A stretch of DNA of 64,000 nucleotides from Corinectria fuckeliana. Lineage: Eukaryota; Ascomycota; Sordariomycetes; Hypocreales; Nectriaceae. Below the pieces are notes generated by a model. It was not told the origin of the DNA. It saw nothing but the letters and a program-made list of their open reading frames with translations, and did not search any database. Within the stretch, counting starts at the first letter, position 1; every line of letters starts with the position of its first letter. The translations under genes and the position numbers were made by a program. Below are positions 10,473-22,326 of the stretch, in pieces. The DNA is taken from NCBI GenBank assembly GCA_019137255.1, contig WPDH01000075.1, positions 62,001 through 126,000 of the forward strand, in the 5' to 3' direction.

Positions 10473-13400
10473 TCACGCACTCACTCGTTCTAGTCGCTTA
10501 TCCGACTCGCATGGTGTCGGCTCGGGCGTGTTCATCCGCGTCGAGTCTTGGGACTCGATGCGGATCAAGCTCTTGATCGCCGAGTTCTTCTCCCCGGCTT
10601 CGTTTTCGGCCTCGATCACGGTGCCGTCCTTCCTGACTACCGGAGGGTAGGAGGCGATTTCGCCCTCCATCTTTGCGGCTTCAACGCCGTCTTTGTCGTC
10701 GGCTCGGACGCCCCCAGCGTTCTTCTGGGCGTCGTCCAGGTCGGCGGCTCCCTTCTCGCCCATTCCGCCCTCCAGCAACTCGCCGCCCTCCATGACTGTG
10801 CGGAGCTCCAGAGCTTCGTCCTTGGAGTAGACGCGGATGCCGATGATGCAGATGGCATTCCACGGATCCGGCAGCTTCTCTTCCTCCGTGTCGTAGTCGT
10901 CACGGGGAACCGGCGGGTTCTGAGGAGTGACGCGCGGCTTGCGCGTCATGTCGTCGCTGCTGTAGAGCTCTTCCCAGTCTTCGACCGGAGAGTCTGAGGA
11001 GTCGCCTGCTGAGTCGTACTTGGGACGAGGCTTCTCCTCTCTCTTTTGCTCGTCCCCAGCTGGAGGCGGCGATGGCGGAGGGGGAGCACCCCTAACCGGT
11101 GGCACCTCCTGCTTCTTCTCCGTTGATGGTGTAACCAAGGAGTCAACCGATTTGGGAGTATCCAATGGAGAGCTGGTTGAGACCGAGTTGGAGTCATCAA
11201 TGTCTCTGGAGTCTTTGTTAGATTCCTTCGTGTCCTGCCCGTCAGAGGTGGTCTCTTCGGCAGCCTTGGAATCTGAGGTCTCCCCATCAACCTTTTCAGT
11301 CTCGGTGGTCTTCTCTTCAGCAGTTTCGTCTCTGGCTTCCTTTTCAGCCTTGGCCTCGGCCTCGGCCTCCATTCTCTTGGCCATTTCTTCCGCCGCATTC
11401 TTCTTGGCCATCTCCTCGGCCGCCGCCCTCTTGGCTTCCTCCTCTTCCCTCTCCTTGGCGTCCTGTGCGGCCTCCCACTCCGCACGTCGTCGCTGTTTCT
11501 TCTCAGCGTTCTTCTCTTTCTGCTTCTTGCCGACCTCGCGGTTGACATGTCTCCTCTCCCACATATGACGGCGCTCCTTTTGGCGACAGCCGGACGCCTT
11601 CTCTTGCTCCTTCTTGTTGCGCAGCTTAACCACCTTGTCCATGTGGTCCCACGCCTTGCTGTGAGCCAGGTCGTAGGCGTAGCCGACTTGCGCCAGCTTG
11701 TCGTTCTCGACACGCTGCGTGCACTCACGTTTGACGACGTCTTCGACGGACTTCAGCGTCGAGTCTCGCTCGCCCGTCACTTTGAGGTACACGACGTAGT
11801 TGCCTGCAGGCATGTCGGGCAGCTCGACCGAGACCGATCGGTCCATCAGGTAGCCGTGGGACCGCACGATGTAGTCTTCGGCGTCGGGGCTCTCTTGGTA
11901 ATGGAGGCGGAAGTGCAGGCGGAAGCGGTACTGGCCGTGCAGACCTTTGAAGTATCGTCTGTCAAGCTGAGACAGGACCATGACGAGAGGCGAGTCCTTG
12001 GTCAGCTTGATGTGGAACTTCTCATGATACTCAGGCTTCCACTGAACATCTACGCCGATCCATCGTTGGCAGCATCGCCAGTCCCGGTCTCGGAAGAGGC
12101 GGGTCCTGTCAAAGTGCGCGTATTTGCGGATTAGGTCCTCGTAGGAGATCCAAAAGACGGAATCGCTGCCAAACTTGTGGTCGAGCTCCTCCTGCGTCTC
12201 CCGAGTCCATTCCTTGGAGCCATCACTCCAAGCTCCCTCCCAAATACCTTTGCGGACCTTGCCCCAGGGGTTTCGGAGCTTGACCAGGCGCTGTCCACTC
12301 TTGAGTGTTCTGGCTTCCATAACGACGTACGCGTGGCCCTCTGAGATGCCGTTGCGCGAGCCGTAGCCATATTCGAGGAGGCCGGTGCAAGCACCAAAAA
12401 GGAACTCGTCGTTCACCCTCACCATTTCATTGTTCCAGAACTCGTCGATGTCCAGGATGTCTGAGGTCAGCAGCTCAGTGGTGACGCCGCCAGAGAGATC
12501 CTCCAGGCCTTCGCCGATCCAGCCGCCAGCCAGGGACGCGTAGTCGCCATGTGCCTTGGCATAAGCCTTCTCGACAAGAGGCACCCAGGTCTCGTTCTGG
12601 TCCTTGCATTGAGCGAAGAAAAGCGCCTTGGAGCCGGTCTGATAGGTTTTCCTGTACACATTTTCTACGTCCTCACGATCAATTTGCTGCAGCAAGTCGC
12701 GCTGCATGCTAGGAGAGTCCCAGCAGGGAGACTTGAGATACAGCTTGTCGTCTATAATGGAGTAGATCCATTCACCGTCTCTGTAGAAGACGAATCCGTA
12801 GATGCCGATTTCTAGTAATGGTTAGTAGAGGCCTTGATCGCCAGACGAAGTAGACTTACTCGTATCATAGGCGACGCAAATGCGCTTGAGGCCGTCTTCA
12901 ACGTTGGCAAGGGCGGTCAAACTGGCCATAATCCAGCAATCGCCTAAACTACCCTGCTTCACATCACCGCCATTGACTTCTTTCATGAAGGTGGGATTCT
13001 CAAATATCTCGTGGACTCGTTTCACGGCCTTGGGCACAGCTGCCTTGGAGCTTAGGAGCGTCGTCCTCGTAAGTTCGAACTTTTCTTGGCCTAGGCTGTT
13101 CAGGCAATTGCCCTTTTCATATTTGAGATCCCAATCCTGTTAGAGCCGTTAGCTACCTGTGCAATGGGTGATGATTAGTCGCCGAGACTTACAAGGTCCC
13201 AGCCGGGATCCCGGTAGCGCATGTTGACCCGTTTGCATTCCTTGATGATCTTCTCGACCTTGCGTCGGCATTCCTCGACGGCTCGGGTGTATCCCGCCGA
13301 TAAGAGTTCATTTGGCCGGGTCGAGACCGCTGGGGGCAAGACGGGATCAAAAGGCAGGATGGCAAGGGCCGTATGGAACTTGCGCTTGGAGAACTTCTTC

Positions 13401-13540
13401 CAAATGCGATTTATAGACTGCTGAGGGGGCAGCTTCTTCTTCTTCTTCTTCTTCTGGTCCTGCGTGGTGGTGGTGGTGGGAGGCGGCGCGCGAGGCCGGC
13501 GCGGGTCGTCCGACTCCTCGGATGAGCTGTATCCGTGCAT
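10473..13540 (-). CDS. Calpain-family cysteine protease with long charged C-terminal tail
   Basis: Papain-like calpain (peptidase family C2). Exons are 13540-13193, 13136-12860 and 12811-10473, with introns of 56 and 48 nt, giving about 987 residues. All three catalytic residues are present: Cys183 in QGSLGDCW, His368 in ISEGHAYVV and Asn389 in KLRNPWG. The N-terminus has a Ser/Glu patch and a seven-lysine run. The protease core is followed by a beta-rich calpain domain-III-like region, then a very charged K/E/A-rich helical tail (about 600-760) and a Ser/Pro/Glu-rich disordered end. I see no MIT domain, so it is not the pH-signalling protease PalB/Rim13. Only ~12 nt before the stop is a GTGAGT, so a further 3' intron and exon are possible. 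The substrate is unknown. Confidence 0.88.
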
Positions 13541-14715
13541 GGTGTTGAGCAATTGTTTCGTTTGGGGACGGAGTCGAGAAGGGAGAAGGCAGTTGAGACG
13601 AATCCGGGGGAGGGTCAGTAACGGGGATGGGGCTGGGGTCGTGTGGACGAAACGCCGAGGTCGAGATAAGAAGATGGGAGTGAAGATGAAGGGCTCGCCG
13701 TGGGGTAGATGTAGGAGGTGGACAACTAGGTCGAAAAGATGTGGACCAACTTTATTCGTCGAGAACAAAGGGGGACAAGAGAAAAGAGAGAATAGAGAGT
13801 CGAATGAGAAGAGAGACGAAAGTCACGGAAAACAAGCGGTCACGAAAGTTGGGAAGGGGAGCGGTGCGAGCTCGGAGGGGGGTGATGGCGATATATAAGG
13901 AGGACGCGAAGGGAAACATGCGATAGCTACGGCACTTGAGGCTGCCTGAGTCGCCGCCACCCGGGAGCTACGGCGAGTGGTAAATGGATGCGGACAGCCT
14001 AGACACGCGTTAGTGCGCGCAACCTCGAGGTTCTTGGTTCACCGCATTGAAGGCATCGAGAAACGTCTTTGAAGTCTCGGAGGGTACTTGGGTAGGTAGG
14101 TACTTTGCGTGGTACTGTACAACAGTACGGTGAGCAGTGACAACTTAAGTCGACAGGGGTCTTCTTAGCACAGTGTTATGGATGGTGGGATGACCTATGC
14201 AGGGGAACTAGGCTATCCTTTTTACCCCAGCAGCACTACGAATCAACTGCTTCGTCCGGCACATCTGTATCGTTCGCGTTTAGGTGAGACGACGCGGGCG
14301 GCCTAACAGTCCTGTTGGCTTGTCTGGAGTGCGGATGCTTGGTCGTGATCCCTTAGGCGTCACCTTGCCAGGGCGAAACCCTTGTGAAGTGTACAGACAC
14401 CTATGATCCATCCCCCAGGCAGCATTCTTTCAACTCAGCCTCATCCATCGACCAAAGGCCCGGGGATCCAGGACAGACGGGGAAGTGCCGCCAGCCTTGG
14501 ATGGTCGTGGGGGGAGTCGGTTTGGGGTCTCTGGCTGGCATCTCTCTCTATCGGTGTACCCGTACCTACAGTGTTACGGACTCCAAAGAGGACTCCCAAC
14601 GTCTCCATCCCCGAGATTTCCTGTCTCCCGGATCGTCATGCGTATTTGGACAAGTCGTTATCGCCATTGCCGCCTCCAGCCTATCATGAGCACTCCAGAT
14701 TCCGCTCCGAGTTCG

Positions 14716-14750
14716 CTTCGCTGATCAACGCTTCGCTGATCAACGCTTCG
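14716..14750 (+). repeat. Tandem duplication, 15-bp unit, 2.3 copies
   Basis: The unit CTTCGCTGATCAACG is repeated exactly twice, followed by its first five bases. It lies in non-coding sequence about 60 bp before a G run that contains an assembly gap. Confidence 0.85.
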
Positions 14751-14809
14751 GCATTGGATGGTGCTTAGGTATCTCGACTCAGCCGGTCGTGTTGGCGGTC
14801 CCGAGGGCT

Positions 14810-14841
14810 GGGGGGGGGGGGGGGGGGGGTNNGGGGGGGGG
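14810..14841 (+). other. Assembly gap (NN at 14831-14832) inside a poly-G tract
   Basis: Twenty G, one T, two N and nine G in succession. The true length and content here are unresolved. Confidence 0.9.
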
Positions 14842-16847
14842 TGGGTCTCCTGCGAATTTAGGGGTCCTTCTCCACTGTCCACTGTGTCTAGAATCTTGAG
14901 CCTAGCGGATAGAGGTACCTGCTTTGACGGCGAGGCGGAGGCGAGGCGGACAGTGCGGGGGCCCTGGCTCCACACACGTCCCAGGTTCTCCCTTTGTGGA
15001 CATCTCCACCGGTCTTGCGGTGGGCGCTTTGGGCGTTTCGGTCTGCCAAGCGCCCCGGACCGGGCGGATTGCTGCCCGTTAGACATGGGATGGATCCGTG
15101 GATCGTTCAAGGCTGCAGCTGACACGAACGAGATGCCTATTGAGCAATGGAGCATCTACAAGTATCTAGACCGGGGATGACCTGCCACTGAAAGTCTTCA
15201 CGGCAACCTAGCGGTAGGTAACAAATGGCAAACACCCGTCCTCTTGATGTTCCTGGACAAGTACGGTTATCCGCCGACCGAAGACGGTGCCAAAGGTCCC
15301 AAACACTGTCCAACGTCCGCCCCCAACTTTGCAAGCCCCAGCCATTGCCCCCTACCTTTGCAGAATGCGCCATGTCAGGGAGAGAACCATGTCGGCGCAT
15401 CCGTAAACGGCGGCCTTTCCGCATGGGAAAGTCACCGAGTGTGTGCGAGTCTCTCACCCCCTTCACACTCCCTCAGCCTCGTGCCAAGATACATGGTACA
15501 TCCTCGCACGACCTGTCTCATGGGTCGCCAAAACAAGGCGAAAGAAGCCCCACGCGACTCTGGTCAAGAAAGGCATCCATCACCCGTCATCTTCAGCCCA
15601 GGTGCCTGGTTTCCACACCCAGCATCACGAGGCTCTTGAGCCTCAAACATTCCGACCATCTGAGACTAATGAAGTAGCCGAGCCTTATCCGTACAATCGC
15701 AAAGCAGCTACGGGAAACTGCCGGGCTGCGGTCGACGGATGAGGAATGGGGATGGGACCGGATGGGATGGATGAGCAAATCGGTAGCCGGACCTCCCTAG
15801 CGCCAATGCGAAGCCGTCTCACCCATCCATGACTCGACCAAATCAGGTACTGCCATGTTGCTGCTGCTTTATCGCTTTAGCATCCTCCGCGACCCATCTT
15901 CAAGGCTTGGTGACGGAGAGGCCAACCGAGCGCATCTGAGGGCTGACTCGCCACCTCTTGCGTCCGTCATCGCCACCGACAAGGCCTGTAGACGACGACG
16001 GTCCTTCTCTGAGGCCACCGTTGAACTGCGGTACACGCCGGAAGAGGGCGAGTGCAACGGCGGCTCGGCGGGTGATTGGTGCCACCTACCAAGTGCTTTG
16101 AGGCCACAGGCTATCGTCCTGTAACCCAGCATCGCTTAACTGCAACCTCATTTACGACGATGCAAATTCGGTGGGCTGCAGCGTCTTCTCCAATTACCTG
16201 TAAAAATTGGCCATGAAGCGCCGCGTGATGATCAACTACTCCTTGCAGCCCAGAGGACTTGTCTGGAGCCTTCGGTTCTTAAATCGGTCAACAAACTATC
16301 AGGAAATGGCAAGTGACTTGTCGTGTAGACTTCGTCCGCCTCCCCGAGATGCATGTTACTTGGCTATTCATGCTGGGACCTCGTTGACGAGCATTCTACT
16401 TTCCCTATGGCCAAGTTGTCGTACTCGTCGTCTCCGCCCAATGCGCAGTGCGACTTCGCTATGCAGTAGCCCGAAATCCTATATCATAGCGGGCCTCGGT
16501 GTAATGATGCGGGGCTTGGTGTTCTCTTGAGCTGCGCCTGGCCGACTGCAGTTCAGCGCTTAGCAGCGTCTGAGTGGCGGGTGTCACCACGCTCGGGGAA
16601 CAATCAGTGCATCCGTGCGGACGGGAAGTTAGCTGCAAAAAATGCCCGAGTGAGCCGATCGATATTTTTCTATCTAAGACATTGGATCGGACCTGATAAA
16701 GATGCAGCTAGGTTGGACAAAGGGTGGATGCTGAACAGGGGCTGCCGTTCTGTTTGACGTTCGTCAAGACACTCGTGGACGGTCCTGACAGGCTGAATCG
16801 GCCGTATCTCGCGTAAAGTTCTCGCTATGAGACACAGAGATCCCCCC

Positions 16848-17703
16848 TTATTGCCATATCTTGGTGGCCTCGATGCCTTCAGCGTATGCGCCGACTTTGC
16901 CGTCTATCGCGAAGCCTTCAGCCTGCAAACTTCTACAGGCCTCGTGGAGATCCTTCAACGGAACCCAGAAGCATTCGATAAATTCTCCATCCTCCAACTC
17001 TACTACCGGGTTCTGGTTCTCTAGTCGCTTTGCATCAATCCTAACGTTGATCATAAAGGTTGTAGAACTATCGTCACACAAGTCAGCTAAGTAAAGACAA
17101 TGCGACACAGGGCTGGAGCCTCACCTGGAAGAAGCTGGGGCTGCAGGATACATTGTCAGTTACGAAAAACAGCTTCGACGGGTTACTTACTACTCAACAA
17201 AACCGGCCGTACTCCGGTGCGCTCGGGAATCACCTCGCCAACATAGCCCGTCTCTTCCTTGAGCTCACGGAGAGCGCACTCCTCGGGAGTCTCGCCCTCG
17301 TCCATTAACCCGGCGGGAAATTCGATGCAGACCTTTTCGGCGGGCGGGCGGAACTGCTTCTCAAGGAGCACCTCTGGGCCGCTCGGGCGTTGCAGCACAG
17401 CGACGACCTGGACAGCGTCCACGGCGCTGGTCTTCGGGCGGCCCTGTCGTCGCGTCGCCTCCCAGGTTCGAACCTTTCCATGGCCGTCTTCATAGTTGAT
17501 CCTTTTTACACGTGTGTAAGCCAAGTCTAGAGCTGAGGGATTTCTCAGTAATCTGAGTCGGGGAATGACGAGACTCACTTGACGAGATTGATCCATTTGG
17601 CATCGGCGTTCTCCTAGCACCTCGTTAGTAAGTCAACCTAGGTCCGATGTTACTGATGACCTACGAGGTGTTCGACAGAGACTACTTTGGACGCCTGCGG
17701 CAT
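16848..17703 (-). CDS. YSA1: ADP-ribose pyrophosphatase, Nudix hydrolase (YSA1-like)
   Basis: Hydrolyses ADP-ribose and related nucleoside-diphosphate sugars to AMP plus sugar phosphate; probably cytosolic. I infer five exons: 17703-17665, 17613-17579, 17501-17191, 17140-17125 and 17067-16848. The total of 206 residues is normal for the family. The Nudix box is clear: G-x5-E-x7-REUxEExGU, reading GLMDEGETPEECALRELKEE. The upstream DAKWINLVK and RTWE match the YSA1 N-domain. The C-terminal ELEDGEFIECFWVPL and AYAEGIEATKIW match the eukaryotic branch. Two oddities in the model: intron 2 ends in AAG rather than CAG/TAG, and exon 4 has only 16 nt. The residues around that micro-exon, TPAASSSSTT, diverge from the usual NDPG-type loop, so its boundaries are the weakest part. 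Confidence 0.88.
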
Positions 17704-18369
17704 GGCGAAATGCTCTTGTCTTGTCTCTCACTTGATACTAATGTCTAGGACGTCCAAATGGGACGGCGAAAGAGTCTATGCTATGACGCTAAGGTTTGTC
17801 AGAGTTGTTCCAAAGTATTTGTCGGGCGAAAATGATATATAATCTTGGTGATGGATCGCTTTGGCGACGCTTTCGAGAGGTATCTAATAAGTCAAACGAA
17901 AGGACGCTTCCCCTCTTGAGATGCGGGCAAAAGCTACTCCGGTCCGGGAAGTGAATCGGATAGTAACATTCAATAGGTAACTCGGCATTCAGATGATGCG
18001 GCCCAATGCGCAATCGATTCCTTGAAACCCAAGGGAATTAGGGACACATCAATTGTTCACAGATTCACGGCTATTAGTACGTCCCGCCCTAGCGAGACAT
18101 CTCGAATAGGCACCTGCCCTGAATTCAACAGTGGCAAGTTCCTTCCCCAATCTTCCATTACACGCAAGTGCCTAATTCGAGCGCACGTGAGCACCGTCAC
18201 CATGACTTTCGTACGAACAATAAGAGCAAAACTGACCAACTTATTATTAGTACCCACATTACTTGAACATCATCACTTCTCGTCATTACCGCTTCGTTTT
18301 CTCGCATCATCATCTAGGAAGCCCTGTCGAGGGCTTCTTATCATCCCGCCTTCTCTCCCGCATCTTCCC
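17704..18369. other. Divergent promoter region
   Basis: This 670-bp region lies between the divergent starts of the Nudix gene and the unrecognised gene at 18370. It is relatively AT-rich. I see no coding or RNA feature. Confidence 0.6.
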
Positions 18370-19877
18370 ATGTCGCCAGATATAGTCTCTGGCGAGCGCG
18401 TGAAGCGTGTGAAGCGCTGTAAACAGAACGACGAACACGACGCGTCTCCTTCCCATTTGCCACCCAGGAGACTTTAGGAAATTCATCCTGTGCCAACGCA
18501 ATCGACACCATCGCGCTCTTCATCTCGGCGTGATGCGGAATGGGAAGAAGGCGACGACGATGAGTTCAGTGTACGAGCTCTCGATCCAGGCCCTCGAGTT
18601 GCTCCCGATCATGGACCGTACGGTTCAGGAGCCGAAGCAGAGAATCCTGGAGCGACTCTTCATCACACCCAGTATTTGCAGCCCGCTGAAGTGCCGAGCC
18701 CAGCGACATACTCGGCTTCTGGATCAGACGTCTTTTGCGGTGTCGGTACGACTGGCTCTGGAGACGACCCCTTTGACCAAGCCCAATCTCCCATAGGCCG
18801 TGGACAACTTTCCCTGGACAACTTTCCGTTGATTAGCGAAGACGACCACAAATCACCATTAGGGGTTGGAGACCAAGGTTCAGACGAGCTAGAGTTCACA
18901 GCGCCCATGGATTTGGACACCTCGGACAGTGACAGCCTGCCTGAGCTGACGAGATGCCAAACTCACACCTCCCCCAGTACCTCTCCGGACTACGGCAGCT
19001 ATACTGTAGACGTCAGTGGCTCTTTGGTGCAAGTTTTCGATAGGACGGTCTCTGCAAGCCCGGCTGCTCAATCACCGTCAATTCATTCTACCCCGTCGCT
19101 CGAAGGGGACGAACCACGAACCCACCGTCACTGGAACGCCATGACTGACGATTATCCAACTAATCATCCACCAGCGGACGAGAACACTGTGCTTCCTCTT
19201 GTGACCGGACTAAGCGCTTGGGACAACAATATGTTGAGGGGTGAAATTCGCTGGAGTGACGTTAACGATCCGTTTCTGGGAATCGGAAAAAGAGTCAGTG
19301 AATTGAATCCTTCACCCCTTGATAAAATCTCCGACGCACCTTTGTTCCCCATGTCATTAATTTCCTAGATCCATCACAACAATTTGCTAATCCGTCTTCG
19401 TAGGTCAAGGAACCAAGCTCTGGAGAAAGCAGCATTGAATCATTCAAGTCTGCGGAACAGCCAGTCAATATTAGTTTCAAGAGTACCGGTTTTTCGGCGC
19501 CATTCAACCGAGGTATGGGCAAACAGGTGAACTCAAGCCCTACCAAACCGCCTCCTTCTCCCAGGTCAACCACTTCTACGCTCAAAAGAGATGACACGAA
19601 TTTCCAGTGGACCCGGCCATGGAAGTGGGAAGTCGTGCATGAATTCGGGGTGTGGCTTTGCTCGCGCTGTGAAAGGTTCCTGGGTCGAGAGCGCCCAGAC
19701 TTCGTGGATCAGAAGGAGGTGTGGGGAGCACACCAACAGCTGGGGATGTGGCCTCCATTTGTGCGGAAGGAAGGAGAACCGCTCCGGAGAAGAAAGTGTG
19801 CCTACTGCATGCGAGAAAACTTCTGCCACATGTTTGAGTCCCTTGAAACGAACAGAAGGGCAAGGGAACAAGTTTAG
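18370..19877 (+). CDS. Unrecognised protein with conserved-looking Cys/Trp-rich C-terminus
   Basis: I do not recognise this protein. Its long open frame (18478-19293) has no usable ATG near its 5' end. The best model takes ATG 18370 with ten codons, a 78-nt intron (18400-18477, donor GTGAAG, acceptor TTTAG), then exon 18478-19293, intron 19294-19403 (weak donor GTCAGT, acceptor CGTAG) and exon 19404-19877, for about 440 residues. The first ~330 residues are acidic, Ser/Pro/Asp-rich and probably disordered. The last ~90 contain WTRPWKWEVVHEFGVWLC, a CSRC pair, GMWPPF and a CAYC pair. The two CxxC motifs look like a small zinc ribbon. It may be nuclear, but no function can be inferred. Start and first intron are tentative. 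Confidence 0.5.
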
Positions 19878-19997
19878 AGGACCTGAACAATAACCTGGGC
19901 TGTGGTGTGCGGAAATGGGACAGGAGTAGTTAAGTCACTCACACGATCTCTGAGAGAAAGCGAATAGGAACCCAGTGATTACTTGCGATTGTGTGCA

Positions 19998-21231
19998 TCA
20001 AATCCTTGTAGCGTTCTCATCCGAAGAAAGAGGAGAGGCAGGACCCGAGTCATCGCACAGGCCTTCATCGGCCGCCGATGCCAATGCTCGATTCCTCCTC
20101 TCCACGCGTCTTCTCCACGGCTTGTAGACGATGATGGACCCCAGGCCAACGACGACAAAAAGGCCGCAAATGCTACCGCCGATGATGTCGAAGTGATCTC
20201 CAATCGCCGAAACGCCGTCCCAAAAGCTGCCCTCCGGCACTGCGACGTTTTGGATGAGCGACAAAACCTGGACGATGCCAATGAAGGCAGATACAAAGAC
20301 GGTGATACCCGTCAGGACAATGGAATAGTAAAGGATGGCTACTGTGTCCCGAGAAAAGGCCTTGGCTGTATACAGCGCCATCATCAGGGCGCCATCCGTG
20401 GTGTCGAGAAGACACATTCCGGCTATGGCTGGTCAGAAGGGCCGTTAGGTTTTAAAGAGACATACCAGTGAACAATATTGGGAAGATCAAGATTAGCCAG
20501 ATGCTGGTCCCTTGCACCGCCTGGATGCTGGCAATTCCCAGGATAGCAATTTCAGAACTCGTATCGAAGCCGAGCCCGAAGACGACTCCGAGGGGATACA
20601 TCTTCCACGGCTGATCAATGACACGGAAGAGCTTCTTGAAAACTCGCGACAGGAATCCACCGCCCTCGAGGGCGAACTGATCCTGCACGTCAAAGTCCTC
20701 GCCGAGCTCCTGCTGGCGCTGCCTCTCGGCCAGAACCGCCTTCAAGCGCTGCACAAGCTTGTACAGGACCCAGCCGTTGCCGACGCACAGAACGATCAGG
20801 AAGGTGGCGCTGACGCTGGTGCCGACGATGTTGCCGACGTGGGCGAAGTTGTCGAAGCGGTCCCGCAGCGCTCCGCTCGTGGCGGCCACGACGACGCAGG
20901 TCACGATGACAATGGTGCTGTGGCCGAGCGAGAAGAAGGTGCCCACGGTGGCCGGGCGCTGGCCGGAGGCGATCAGGCGCCGGGTCATCAGGTCGATGGC
21001 GGAGATGTGGTCGGCGTCCAGGGCGTGGCGCATGCCGAGCACGTAGGACAGGGCCGCGGGCGAGATGAGCGCCGGGTGGAAGCTCAGCACCACGGCGGCG
21101 ACGGCCCAGACGACGGCGTTGGCGGAGACTAGGAGGAGGATCATCACGAGGCTGTTGGTGGGGATGCCCCGGAGGAACTTGGGCTTGGCCATGGTGCGCA
21201 GCCGCCTGGGGACGAGGTTGAAGCGCGCCAT
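19998..21231 (-). CDS. High-affinity nickel/cobalt transporter (NiCoT family)
   Basis: Membrane permease importing Ni2+ and/or Co2+, probably at the plasma membrane; in fungi it typically supplies nickel to urease. Exons are 21231-20466 and 20422-19998, with a very short 43-nt intron (donor GTATGT, CTAAC branch, acceptor CATAG), giving 396 residues. The family signature RHALDADHI is at residues 68-76. The second motif FSLGHST is at 100-106 and the third, LGFDTSSE, at 220-227. After the splice comes FTAGMCLLDTTDG. The predicted eight helices are interrupted by a charged cytoplasmic loop at about 163-210. An in-frame ATG at 21192 could also start translation. It converges on the gene ending at 19877, 120 bp away. 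Confidence 0.94.
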
Positions 21232-21836
21232 GGTGGGCGACGGGGTGGGCAGTGAGTTCTCACGATGGTGTTGTGTTGTGCTGCTCGCGCCCTCAACTCA
21301 CTCGCCCTCACGGTCAAGGACGGGGGGGAGAAAGCAAAGAAAAGCTCACTGCAGCGCAATAAAAGCCCGGAATAGGAACCAGAGCAGGACAAAAAGAATG
21401 CTCCTCGGACATGTGCCAGCCAGAAACAAAACCAAGCGATATCGACATGCCAGAAAACCTCGAGCGACCCCGCGTCCCGCCGGCCCCTCACCCACCAAGC
21501 TATTTCCATGCAATGCGTCGCCCCTAGCTGGTGCCCGGAGGCCATGGACGAGGAAGTGCGGGAGGGAAATGCGGCGCCGGCCGAGTGGACATCTGCGCTG
21601 TAATCGGATCGAAGGGAATGGCCGCCGCGCCGCCGGCCGCTTGCACGACCCGCACGTGTTGAGGTGAGGGAGCGGGGTGCGGTTTATCGTCTGGTTGAGG
21701 TTTGTCGGTGGGAAATAAGCAATGGCAGCATTTCTTAGGGCGGTATTATCCAAGGGCAAGGTGAGTGCAATGGCTGTGTGGCATTTCCACGGCTGGCACG
21801 GTCTATCCCGTTGGCTCTTCTGTCTGACTTTTTCTC
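21232..21836. other. Intergenic, nickel-transporter promoter
   Basis: About 600 bp separate the nickel-transporter start and the Dabb gene stop, both minus strand. The ORFs running through it are continuations of shadow frames; nothing else is seen. Confidence 0.6.
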
Positions 21837-22326
21837 CTACAGCTTGTTTACCCCGGGAGCAAAATCCAACAAGTACTCGTCCTCCAGGTTCACCTCAAAG
21901 TCGTACCTCGTGATGTCTTCTGCAAACGGCCAGAGGTATTGGCTGGTCACCCTAGTAGGTATTCCAGTTAGCATCCAATCAGCGCGCTACCCGAGTTGGA
22001 TGGACAGTTGGGTGACTGTCTTACCTGTGGTGCTCGCTACTAGCTTGATACTCTGCCAACGCAGCTGCGTCAGGGTGGAAGCTTAGAAGCGCGACCTGGA
22101 ACCCTTTGCTTCGGGCGATTGGATCGGTAATAGACGGCCCTCCGACTATTAAGCGCTGGTCCTTCACGCAAGGCAGGGCTTTGAGCGTCTTCAGCTCTTT
22201 GGCAAAGGTTTCCCGGTGCGACTCGGCGACGTCCGCCTTGAACTTGAATAAAACTGCCGTGTCGGATGAGCATTCTGAGCAGGGCAACCGTTCGAGGATT
22301 TCCTCACCAATGTGGACGACAGTCAT
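21837..22326 (-). CDS. Stress-responsive A/B-barrel (Dabb) domain protein
   Basis: Small dimeric alpha+beta barrel protein of the Dabb family (PF07876-like). Members are linked to stress or act as small lyases and cyclases; no reaction can be assigned here. Exons are 22326-22025 and 21951-21837 with a 73-nt intron (GTAAGA, CTAG), giving 138 residues. Family features include TAVLFKFKADVAE near residue 23, a central KALPCVKDQRLIVGGPS, and the terminal SEHHR-VTSQYLWPFAEDI-TRYDFEV created across the splice. This last part matches the H-x-Y-x(5)-P-x(3)-D-type end of Dabb proteins. It sits at the edge of the putative catabolic block, transcribed the same way as the LDH2-family gene 386 bp upstream. 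Confidence 0.85.

Larger units (their letters stand above)
13541..16847. other. Long intergenic region with gap, no supported gene
   Basis: A 3.3-kb stretch separates the calpain start from the Nudix gene 3' end. Several overlapping ORFs of 60-165 codons occur at 14384-15780, but none starts with a family-like protein, shows splice-consistent extensions or carries domain motifs. The segment includes a G run broken by two N characters and a 15-bp tandem duplication. A decayed gene or an untranslated RNA cannot be excluded. Confidence 0.55.

Noticed and set aside
10473..13540. Calpain considered as PalB/Rim13 of the pH-response pathway
   Set aside because: No N-terminal MIT domain is visible, and the N- and C-terminal extensions differ from PalB.
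14384..15780. Several overlapping ORFs on both strands around the first N gap
   Set aside because: None has a plausible start, domain or exon partner; one crosses the undefined bases.
20512..21132. 206-codon plus-strand ORF opposite the nickel transporter
   Set aside because: Antisense shadow; the minus strand carries all three NiCoT signature motifs and a consistent intron.
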